From an uncultured Lachnospiraceae bacterium (GTDB lineage: Bacteria > Bacillota > Clostridia > Lachnospirales > Lachnospiraceae): DNA of 64,000 bases. Below the pieces are notes generated by a model. That model was not told the DNA's origin. It worked only from the letters and a program-made list of their open reading frames with translations, and did no database searches. Positions 57,851 to 64,000 of the stretch are shown here, in pieces. The stretch is taken from the NCBI GenBank assembly GCA_934394565.1, contig CAKRQV010000008.1:1-64000 (forward strand), given 5' to 3'. Positions within the stretch are counted from its first letter, which is position 1, and each line of letters opens with the position of its first letter. The translations under genes and the position numbers were made by a program.

Positions 57851-59064
57851 CAATCGTCTAAAGTCTGATCCTTTCTGCTGGTTTTTGGCGTAGCCTGCGA
57901 AACACCTGTATATTCTTTTGCCGACAGACGACCATAGGCTACCGCATACTCTTGATATAGTGCTATTTTAACATTATTTTCCGTTATACGCATCACCTTT
58001 TTTGCTAATTGCACAAAAAATTCAGAAAAATGTTTCTGTAAAAGTACCGCAGCCTCTGCCTGTGTATATCTGACCGTTACGTATCGGCAGGGACGAACGC
58101 TGTAAACGGTCAGGGTAACAGGTAATGGACAATCGCGGGAAAATGCCAATGGATATATATCAGCTGTAAGTTCTCCTGTTGTCGGCTTTTGCCACAACCT
58201 CAGCTGTGTATCAGCTATACCGGCCTGTATACCGCAAAATCTGGATTTTTCATAAACAGGCTGAAGATGCGCATACATTATACGGTCATAATATACATAT
58301 TCCGTGGCCAACAGGATATCCGCATCCGCACCGCAATAGGTATAACCTGTAATATTCATGCCGTCATCATATAAAGGGATCTCACCACTGACCAAAAGAT
58401 CGCCGGGATACACATGATCACCCGGTGCTTTCCGAGAAATACCATTTCTGGTAACAAGGGCAAGAATATCCCCTTCTTTGTCGGCATACAGACTGCTGTC
58501 GTCGGTGGGTGTTTCCTTTTCCTGTACTTTTCTGGCTTCTTCAATACGGATGTACAGAACCGTACCGGAAATTTCCGCTGCCACCCAGACAAAGTCCGGA
58601 AAGGCACTGCGCAATCCGGAGGCAATTGCCTGTGTATCTGCGTCCTTCTTTTTCATACCGCTTTGCACATGCTCTGTGCGCAGATAGCGAAGCAATGTTT
58701 CGTTTGTTATCCGCAAATTTCCGGTAAAGCGGATTTCCCAGATATGTCCGGACAAAAAGCACCACAAAAGCATACAGAAAATACCGCCACACAGAAAAAT
58801 TTTCCGCTGAAGCAACGAACGCAGGGCATAGGGAAACCCTCTTTTCTTAAGGATCTCAATATGTACTCCGGTCAGATACCGCAGGTGTCTGGCCCGTACA
58901 TAACTGTCCAGGCGAATAGTACAGGTATACCCTTCCTCTGTTCTTGTCAGATGATATAAAACAATGGATTGCCGACCGCACAGCTGCAGAAAGTGAAGCA
59001 CATCTTCTCCGGATATCCGGCAGTCCAGATAGGCAAAGCGGCGCAGTATATGTTTCTTTCTCAT
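57850..59064 (-). CDS. yqfD: Sporulation protein YqfD
   Basis: A protein of 404 aa. The start at 59064 follows CAGGAGG and overlaps yqfC. It has a cytoplasmic N-terminal part, a membrane helix at about residues 88-108 (KIFLCGGIFCMLLWCFLSG), and an extracytoplasmic domain with IWEIRFTGN, PDFVWVAAEISGTVLYIRIEEA and GDILALVTRNGI. YqfD belongs to the sigma-E sporulation set and is needed for efficient sporulation, with an undefined role. Its presence argues for a spore-forming lineage. Confidence 0.92.
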   Translation of the reverse strand: MRKKHILRRFAYLDCRISGEDVLHFLQLCGRQSIVLYHLTRTEEGYTCTIRLDSYVRARHLRYLTGVHIEILKKRGFPYALRSLLQRKIFLCGGIFCMLLWCFLSGHIWEIRFTGNLRITNETLLRYLRTEHVQSGMKKKDADTQAIASGLRSAFPDFVWVAAEISGTVLYIRIEEARKVQEKETPTDDSSLYADKEGDILALVTRNGISRKAPGDHVYPGDLLVSGEIPLYDDGMNITGYTYCGADADILLATEYVYYDRIMYAHLQPVYEKSRFCGIQAGIADTQLRLWQKPTTGELTADIYPLAFSRDCPLPVTLTVYSVRPCRYVTVRYTQAEAAVLLQKHFSEFFVQLAKKVMRITENNVKIALYQEYAVAYGRLSAKEYTGVSQATPKTSRKDQTLDD

Positions 59065-59351
59065 TGCGCATCCTCCCTGACATAGCGTAAGCCCCTGATC
59101 TGACCGCTGATAGAAATTTCCTCGGATGAAAAGCACAGAATCGTCAGACGACTGCCCCAGACAACCAGTGGACCAAGTGCGGTGGACAGCCGGATCTCAT
59201 CGCAGGAAACAGCCAGAAGCCGCCGATAATTCTCAATGCAGACATGGCTGCTGCCATGCATGGTAATAACAGGATGCCCTTTTTTGAAATAAGAAAAGGA
59301 TGCATCGCATGCGGCCTTTTGCTTTTTGCTTTTTAAAGCCATACGATCCAT
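59061..59351 (-). CDS. yqfC: YabP/YqfC-family sporulation protein
   Basis: A protein of 96 aa. It has the YabP/YqfC core PVITMHGSSHVCIENYRRLLA and the end LVVWGSRLTILCFSSEEISISGQI. The start may be at 59351 or at a second ATG three codons later. It precedes yqfD with a 4-nt overlap. Confidence 0.92.
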   Translation of the reverse strand: MDRMALKSKKQKAACDASFSYFKKGHPVITMHGSSHVCIENYRRLLAVSCDEIRLSTALGPLVVWGSRLTILCFSSEEISISGQIRGLRYVREDAQ

Positions 59352-59386
59352 CCTGATCCTTTACTCATACCCAATATATGCGGGTA

Positions 59387-59932
59387 CTAAAATTCATATA
59401 CATTTTTCAGAAAAATCATGGTAAACCACAGTACAGTGTTCTCGCCGAGATAGAAATCCATGCTGCATTTCTCGATAGCATTCATAACCACAATGCCATG
59501 GCTTTCGATGCAGGGAAGCACAGCCTCCGGATGGCGGCAGGCCTTTGGATAGGCACATTTATCACAGATGGAACAGGAATCTGAGCTTAAAGCATAGCAT
59601 ATGACATCATGTTCCTTTAAATAGCGCAGGATCTGCCGTGTGATCAGCTCATGCTCCTCCTTGCTTTCAAGAAGCTTGTCCATGTTGGAATAATCCTCAA
59701 CTTCGGCTACTGTGGAAAACAAAAGAGCTTTAGGATACTTTTTACAAATGGCTTCGCAGCTTCTGACACTGCCAACTGCCGGTGGGCAGGACCAGGAATG
59801 GCCGTATCTGGTACATTCCTTTTTACAGATCGTACGAACTCTGTCGGAAAATTCGACCTCAGCCGAGTCCATAAAGGCATACTGGTAGATCGGATATCCG
59901 GCAATGTACTCTTCTATCTCGTCATAAATCAT
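59387..59932 (-). CDS. DUF2284 predicted metal-binding protein
   Basis: A protein of 181 aa with the DUF2284 cysteine pattern: CKKECTRYGHSWSCPPAVG near residue 36, then CSICDKCAYPKACRHPE near residue 117. These suggest an iron-sulfur cluster or zinc site. The function is unknown. It is common in anaerobes. It lies between a FakA-like fragment gene and yqfC on the - strand, with gaps of 26 and 35 nt. Confidence 0.88.
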   Translation of the reverse strand: MIYDEIEEYIAGYPIYQYAFMDSAEVEFSDRVRTICKKECTRYGHSWSCPPAVGSVRSCEAICKKYPKALLFSTVAEVEDYSNMDKLLESKEEHELITRQILRYLKEHDVICYALSSDSCSICDKCAYPKACRHPEAVLPCIESHGIVVMNAIEKCSMDFYLGENTVLWFTMIFLKNVYEF

Positions 59933-59958
59933 GCTGCGCTATGTACCTCCTGTTTTGA

Positions 59959-60210
59959 TCAGCCCTGTAAACCTCTGGACTGTCTGTCCATGTCTTCAAT
60001 TACGATATCGTAAATCTCGCCAAGTCCGGCGGCATATTCCAGAAGCTGCCACGGCTCATTGGTATGAAAATGAATCTTGATCAGATCTTCATCACCAACA
60101 GCCAGAAGGCAATCCCCTTTGAAATGTTCTGTAATGTAGTCATTAATCTCGTCCTCATCAAGGTTTTCGCCCTCGATCAGGAGCTGTGTGTCATACTTGA
60201 ATTCGAGCAT
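59959..60210 (-). CDS. Stand-alone FakA-middle-domain-like protein
   Basis: A protein of 83 aa. The whole sequence resembles the middle domain of the fatty-acid kinase FakA (DhaL-type): YDTQLLIEGENLDEDEINDYI, LLAVGDEDLIKIHFHTNEPWQLLEYA, GEIYDIVIEDM. In FakA this domain binds zinc through one cysteine and two histidines. The two histidines are kept (HFHT), but the cysteine position near the start reads aspartate. There is no kinase domain and no FakB-contact C-terminal domain. AAACGGAGGAGAC gives a strong ribosome site. It may compete with or assist FakA; that is a guess. Confidence 0.75.
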   Translation of the reverse strand: MLEFKYDTQLLIEGENLDEDEINDYITEHFKGDCLLAVGDEDLIKIHFHTNEPWQLLEYAAGLGEIYDIVIEDMDRQSRGLQG

Positions 60211-60230
60211 GTAAATGTCTCCTCCGTTTG

Positions 60231-60710
60231 TTATTTGTGATAGGGTTCGTGGTTCATAATCCGATAACTGCGATAAATCTGTTCGAGAAGGATCATCCGC
60301 ATCAGCTGGTGTGGAAAGGTCAGCTTTGAAAAACTCAGCGCATAATCCCCGCGCTGCAATACAGCATCGGAAAGGCCAAGGGAACCGCCGATCACAAAGA
60401 CCAGGTGGCTTTTGCCCTGCACTCCCCAGGTTTCGATCTGTTGTGACAGCTCTACCGAATCCAGCATCTTGCCACCTATTGCCATAGTCACAACAAAATC
60501 GTCAGGCCGGACATGCTTTAAGAGCCGTTCCCCTTCAATATCCCGGATCTGGGCTTCCTGTGCCACAGAAGCCCTGTCCGGTGTTTTTTCGTCCGATACC
60601 TCGAGAATATCCAGTTTGATGTATCTGCCCAGGCGTTTGCTGTATTCGGCAATGCCCTGCTGTAGATATTTTTCTTTGATCTTTCCCACACAGAGAACAG
60701 TTATTCTCAT
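60231..60710 (-). CDS. rlmH: 23S rRNA pseudouridine1915 N3-methyltransferase RlmH
   Basis: A protein of 159 aa, the standard length. It has a SPOUT fold with the SAM-binding knot in LVFVIGGSLGLSDAVLQRGDYALSFS and the C-terminal LLEQIYRSYRIMNHEPYHK. It methylates the pseudouridine in helix 69 that RluD-type enzymes create, and an RluD-like protein is encoded at 26308-27213. Confidence 0.97.
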   Translation of the reverse strand: MRITVLCVGKIKEKYLQQGIAEYSKRLGRYIKLDILEVSDEKTPDRASVAQEAQIRDIEGERLLKHVRPDDFVVTMAIGGKMLDSVELSQQIETWGVQGKSHLVFVIGGSLGLSDAVLQRGDYALSFSKLTFPHQLMRMILLEQIYRSYRIMNHEPYHK

Positions 60711-60749
60711 GATACCCTCATTTCATCCCGGGCCGAAACCCGCTTTATA

Positions 60750-62138
60750 TTACTTGTTTGAAAGATACTCGTGGATACCTTTGGCAGCTGCTTTACCTGC
60801 ACCCATGGCCAGGATAACGGTAGCTGCACCTGTAACGGCATCACCACCGGCATATACGCCGTCTTTGGTGGTCTTTCCTGTTTCTTCGTCTGCGATGATA
60901 CATTTTCTCTTGTTGACATCCAGTCCATATGTCGTAGAAGAGATCAGCGGGTTCGGGCTTGTACCCAGAGACATGATGACAGTATCCACATCAATGTCAA
61001 ATACGGATCCCGGAACCTCGATCGGGCGTCTTCTTCCGGAAGCATCCGGCTCACCCAGCTCCATACGGATGCAGCGGATACCTTTGACCCAGCCGTTATC
61101 ATCCACAAGGATTTCTTTCGGATTGGTCAGAAGTTCGAAATTGATCCCCTCTTCTTTTGCGTGATGTACTTCCTCTTTACGAGCCGGAAGTTCTGCTTCA
61201 CTACGTCTGTAAATGATATGTACGTCAGCGCCGAGACGCAGTGCTGTACGGGCAGCATCCATGGCCACGTTACCACCACCGACAACCGCTACTTTCTTAC
61301 CCTTGCGGATCGGTGTATCGTACTCTTCCAGATAAGCCTTCATCAGATTGTTTCTGGTCAGGAACTCATTGGCAGACATAACGCCATTGGCTGTCTCACC
61401 CGGAATGCCCATAAACATCGGCAGACCGGCACCGGAACCGATAAATACGGCATCGTATCCCTCATCCTGCAGAAGCTCATCTACTGTGATGGATTTACCG
61501 ATGATCACGTTGGTCTCAATCTCAACACCGAGAGATTTTACGTTCTCGACCTCAGCATCTACAACTTTGCTCTTCGGCAGACGGAACTCCGGAATACCAT
61601 AGGCCAGTACACCGCCGGCTTTATGCAGAGCCTCGAAGATCTTTACTTCATAGCCAAGCTTTGCCAGATCACCTGCACAGGTAAGACCTGCAGGGCCCGC
61701 GCCGATAACAGCAACTTTCTTTCCGTTTTTCTCTTTTGCGGTCTCCGGCTTGATACCGTTTTCTTTTGCCCAGTCGGCCACGAAACGTTCCAGTTTACCG
61801 ATGGAAACCGGCTCACCCTTAATACCGCGGATACACTTACCCTCACACTGGCTCTCCTGCGGGCATACACGGCCACAGACTGCCGGAAGGGCACTGGACT
61901 GTCCGATCACCTGATAAGCTTTTTCAAACTCACCCTCTTTGACTGCTGCGATGAAATCCGGAATATTGATGGATACCGGACATCCCTGTATACATTTTGC
62001 GTTTTTACAGTGCAGACAGCGGGTAGCCTCATCCATGGCTTCTTCTTTATTGTAACCTAAACATACTTCTTCAAAATTATGTGCTCTGACTGCCGGGTCC
62101 TGTTCTCTGACCGGTACTCTCTTTAATGCATCTGCCAT
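60750..62138 (-). CDS. nfnB: NfnB: large subunit of NADH-dependent ferredoxin:NADP+ oxidoreductase (gltA-like)
   Basis: A protein of 462 aa. N-terminal iron-sulfur cysteines (CLHCKNAKCIQGCPVSINI, then CGRVCPQESQCEGKCIRG) precede an FAD domain (AVIGAGPAGLTCAGDLAKLGY) and an NADP-binding domain (AVVGGGNVAMDAARTALRLGADV). Alone it would be called a glutamate synthase small chain. Here it directly follows the NfnA-type subunit (1-nt overlap), and no large gltB is near. NfnAB bifurcates electrons between NADH, NADPH and ferredoxin and is typical of anaerobes. Confidence 0.92.
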   Translation of the reverse strand: MADALKRVPVREQDPAVRAHNFEEVCLGYNKEEAMDEATRCLHCKNAKCIQGCPVSINIPDFIAAVKEGEFEKAYQVIGQSSALPAVCGRVCPQESQCEGKCIRGIKGEPVSIGKLERFVADWAKENGIKPETAKEKNGKKVAVIGAGPAGLTCAGDLAKLGYEVKIFEALHKAGGVLAYGIPEFRLPKSKVVDAEVENVKSLGVEIETNVIIGKSITVDELLQDEGYDAVFIGSGAGLPMFMGIPGETANGVMSANEFLTRNNLMKAYLEEYDTPIRKGKKVAVVGGGNVAMDAARTALRLGADVHIIYRRSEAELPARKEEVHHAKEEGINFELLTNPKEILVDDNGWVKGIRCIRMELGEPDASGRRRPIEVPGSVFDIDVDTVIMSLGTSPNPLISSTTYGLDVNKRKCIIADEETGKTTKDGVYAGGDAVTGAATVILAMGAGKAAAKGIHEYLSNK

Positions 62139-63022
62139 TATTTGTCACCTCCGCAATGTCCACATCCGCCGTGATGGGTGTCACCCTCGATGGCTTTTAA
62201 TTTTGCACGGCCTTCTTCTGTTTTATACATGGTCTGTCTCTGCATAGCCTGATCGAAATCAATCTTATGTCCGTCAAACTCCGGTCCGTCTACACAGGCG
62301 AATTTGACCTCGTCACCTACCATGACACGGCAGGCTCCACACATACCGGTTCCGTCTACCATGATCGGGTTCATGCTGACTACGGTCGGGATACCAAGCT
62401 CCTTGGTCAGTTTGCAGACAAATTTCATCATGATCATCGGACCGATGGCCACACAGTGATCATAATGTTTACCTTCTTTTACAAGATCCTCAAGACATTT
62501 GGTAACCATACCTGTGCGTCCGTAAGAACCATCATCTGTCGTTACATACAGATTACATACATCTTTAAACTCTTCCTCAAGAATGACAAGATCTTTTGTC
62601 TTTGCACCAATGATGGCATCGGCTGTGATACCATGCTCATGCAACCATTTTACCTGCGGATATACCGGAGCTGTACCGACACCGCCGGCGATAAACAGGA
62701 TATTTTTCTTTTTGAGTTCTTCAATCGGCTCATCGATCAGATCAGACGGTCTTCCCAGCGGTCCGACGAAATCTTCGAAAGCATCTCCCGCTTTTAACTC
62801 GCTCATTTTCATTGTGGAATATCCGATCGGCATGAAAACAATGCGGACAGTGCCAGCTTCACGATCGTAGTCACAGATTGTCAACGGGATACGCTCTCCT
62901 GTCTCATCTGTCTTTGCGATGATGAACTGTCCTGGTTCGCAGTGTTTTGCAACACGCGGAGCTTCCACGATCATGGAATAGATGTTTTCCGCAAGTTTTT
63001 CTGCTTTTAAAATCTTGTACAT
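62138..63022 (-). CDS. nfnA: NfnA: small subunit of NADH-dependent ferredoxin:NADP+ oxidoreductase
   Basis: A protein of 294 aa. It has an FAD-binding ferredoxin-reductase-like domain (GQFIIAKTDETGERIPLTICDYD), an NAD domain (FIAGGVGTAPVYPQVKWL), and a [2Fe-2S] cysteine set in GTGMCGACRVMVGDEVKFACVDGPEFDG. A CGHC tail (HHGGCGHCGGDK) is added. It begins behind CAGGAGGAAG. A Rex-like site lies about 95 bp upstream, which would link its expression to the NADH/NAD+ ratio. Confidence 0.92.
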   Translation of the reverse strand: MYKILKAEKLAENIYSMIVEAPRVAKHCEPGQFIIAKTDETGERIPLTICDYDREAGTVRIVFMPIGYSTMKMSELKAGDAFEDFVGPLGRPSDLIDEPIEELKKKNILFIAGGVGTAPVYPQVKWLHEHGITADAIIGAKTKDLVILEEEFKDVCNLYVTTDDGSYGRTGMVTKCLEDLVKEGKHYDHCVAIGPMIMMKFVCKLTKELGIPTVVSMNPIMVDGTGMCGACRVMVGDEVKFACVDGPEFDGHKIDFDQAMQRQTMYKTEEGRAKLKAIEGDTHHGGCGHCGGDK

Positions 63023-63115
63023 AACTTCCTCCTGTTTTGTATTTTTGTATGTTAATTAGAATAATAACACATCATATAAACATAATGCCATAAAAAAGTA
63101 GATATTTTCTGAAAA

Positions 63116-63133
63116 TTGTTAAATCATTATCAA
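63116..63133. promoter_or_regulatory. Rex-like redox operator upstream of nfnAB
   Basis: TTGTTAA-ATCA-TTATCAA matches the Clostridia Rex consensus TTGTTAA-N4-TTAACAA at 13 of 14 fixed positions. nfn genes are known or predicted Rex targets in Clostridia. No clear promoter was identified next to it. Confidence 0.6.
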
Positions 63134-63199
63134 TTCTAACCGAAAAATTGTGTAATTAGCCTACTCTACTATTCACAGGGAAACTACAAACTGCAGCAT

Positions 63200-64000
63200 C
63201 TATCTTTCTGTTTCGGACTCTTCTGTACTGCTTTCAGCAGCAGAAGACTCGTTGATATAGACAGCACTGGCCGCATAGCTGGATTTTCCATAGGCATTAA
63301 TAAGAATCGCATAGAACGTATGCTCCCCATCCGGCATCTCTACCGGACCTGTGTATTTCTTTCCTGTCTTTTCCGTCGGTTTTTTGTCAAATGCATAGTA
63401 AGCTGTACAGCCATCCGGGACGATCACCTGGATCGTCGTATCCATACCGTCAGTAAATTTGCCGGAACTTGGTGCAATCTTAGGTGTATCCGGTACCGGA
63501 TACAACACAGAGTACGACAATGTGACCAGATCACTGGTAATATTCTTGGCATTAATGGCAACCGCCTTCAGTGTCGTAGAGCCTTCCTCCAGCGCAACCG
63601 GTTCACTGTATAAAGAACCATTTTCCCGGGAAGGCAGTGTACCGTCTGTGGTATAGTAAATCTTGGCATCCTCGTCTGCTGTCAGTGTAACATTGACATA
63701 GTCGCTGTAGCTGCCACTTTCCGGGTCAGCCGTTGGAGCGTTACAGATATAAGCCGAGAATTTATCACGAATCGTCAGGTCAGTGCAGGAAGCAAACAGG
63801 TCTGCAATCTTGTCCTGTTGCTGATTTGTTTCGTATATACGAATCAGTGTACTGTATGCCGTAGTATTTTCAGGATACAGACTGATCAACTTTTTCAGAA
63901 CAGATTCCGCCTTATCATATTCCTTCTGGGCATACAAAATATCTGCTTTTAACAGCCAGGCATCAGCTGAAGTATCGTCCAGATCAATCGCTTTCTGTAC
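63200..64000 (-). CDS. TPR and chitobiase/beta-hexosaminidase C-terminal-domain protein (partial)
   Basis: The frame is open to the right edge, so about 266 C-terminal residues are seen. Tetratricopeptide repeats come first (ADAWLLKADILYAQKEYDKAESVLKKLISLYPENTTAYSTLIRIYE is one and a half repeats in pattern). They are followed by a fibronectin-like chitobiase C-terminal domain (VTLTADEDAKIYYTTDGTLPS...YSEPVALEEGSTTLKAVAIN) and a second similar domain (TTIQVIVPDGCTAYYAFD). A serine/glutamate-rich tail ends it. In Lachnospiraceae such proteins often begin with a zinc ribbon and a membrane helix, which would be outside the window. The function is unknown. Confidence 0.8.
   Translation of the reverse strand, partial: VQKAIDLDDTSADAWLLKADILYAQKEYDKAESVLKKLISLYPENTTAYSTLIRIYETNQQQDKIADLFASCTDLTIRDKFSAYICNAPTADPESGSYSDYVNVTLTADEDAKIYYTTDGTLPSRENGSLYSEPVALEEGSTTLKAVAINAKNITSDLVTLSYSVLYPVPDTPKIAPSSGKFTDGMDTTIQVIVPDGCTAYYAFDKKPTEKTGKKYTGPVEMPDGEHTFYAILINAYGKSSYAASAVYINESSAAESSTEESETER

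Noticed and set aside
60771..62060. A 429-codon open frame on + opposite nfnB
   Set aside because: It is antisense to a well-supported gene, has cysteine- and threonine-rich low-quality composition and no family likeness. Long antisense frames arise from codon bias.
60750..62138. Small subunit of glutamate synthase
   Set aside because: No large subunit is adjacent, and the overlap with an NfnA-type gene fits NfnAB better.
1..64000. CRISPR arrays, tRNA or rRNA genes, insertion sequences
   Set aside because: No regularly spaced direct repeats, cloverleaf-like blocks, rRNA segments or transposase genes were seen when reading both strands by eye; a dedicated scan was not possible.

Overview
The window reads as a chromosomal segment of a low-to-mid GC, monoderm, endospore-forming Clostridia, most likely Lachnospiraceae. 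The reasons are the gene order TIGR03960 radical SAM - TIGR03936 - RNase G - rplU - prp - rpmA - obgE - yhbY - nadD - yqeK - rsfS - lexA, the sporulation genes yqfC/yqfD, the rodA/min/PBP2/mreDCB order, the Prp-processed L27, and Firmicutes-type sigma-A promoters with strong AGGAGG ribosome binding sites. The species is not assigned. No rRNA, tRNA, CRISPR array, insertion sequence or prophage was recognised.

Layout. 0-4.2 kb: a quaternary-amine accessory locus (tail of a BCCT transporter, TetR regulator, non-pyrrolysine MttB-family methyltransferase, MFS transporter) with two copies of a GTAATC-N2-GATTAC operator. 4.3-8.6 kb: a phosphodiester glycosidase and a BlaI/BlaR1-type signalling pair with paired operators and an unfamiliar sensor domain. 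8.6-18.2 kb: a conserved translation and ribosome-assembly block on the + strand. 18.3-19.6 kb: a divergent SOS locus, lexA and a YneA-like division inhibitor, with four LexA-box-like sites. 19.9-23.2 kb: an HPr-like protein without the phospho-histidine, a Xer-type tyrosine recombinase, a dif-like palindrome, and a MATE exporter behind an apparent attenuator. 23.4-64 kb: almost entirely - strand, in four long operons: (i) HlyD-like, yggS, sepF, ylmH, aroB, lspA, rluD; (ii) radC, mreB-like, mreC, mreD, PBP2, minD, minE, rodA, MGS-like, dacA; (iii) DUF896, 5-FCL, miaB, mutS, mutL, miaA, methionine-gamma-lyase-like, two flavoproteins; (iv) nfnA, nfnB, rlmH, a FakA-middle-domain-like protein, DUF2284, yqfC, yqfD, phoH, ybeY, DUF3048. 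The right edge cuts a TPR/chitobiase-like gene.

Large-scale observation: genes left of about 23 kb lie almost all on +, and those right of it almost all on -, so the two halves converge. The convergence point is next to a xer gene and an 11-5-11 palindrome whose arms match the XerD half of the Firmicutes dif site as I remember it. This is what a replication terminus would look like. Other points that stand out are a methylglyoxal-synthase-like protein that has lost every catalytic residue but kept the phosphate site, a divergent MreB in the only mre operon here, a leader-peptide/terminator arrangement before the MATE gene, a 135-nt hairpin element, and a near-consensus Rex site before nfnAB.
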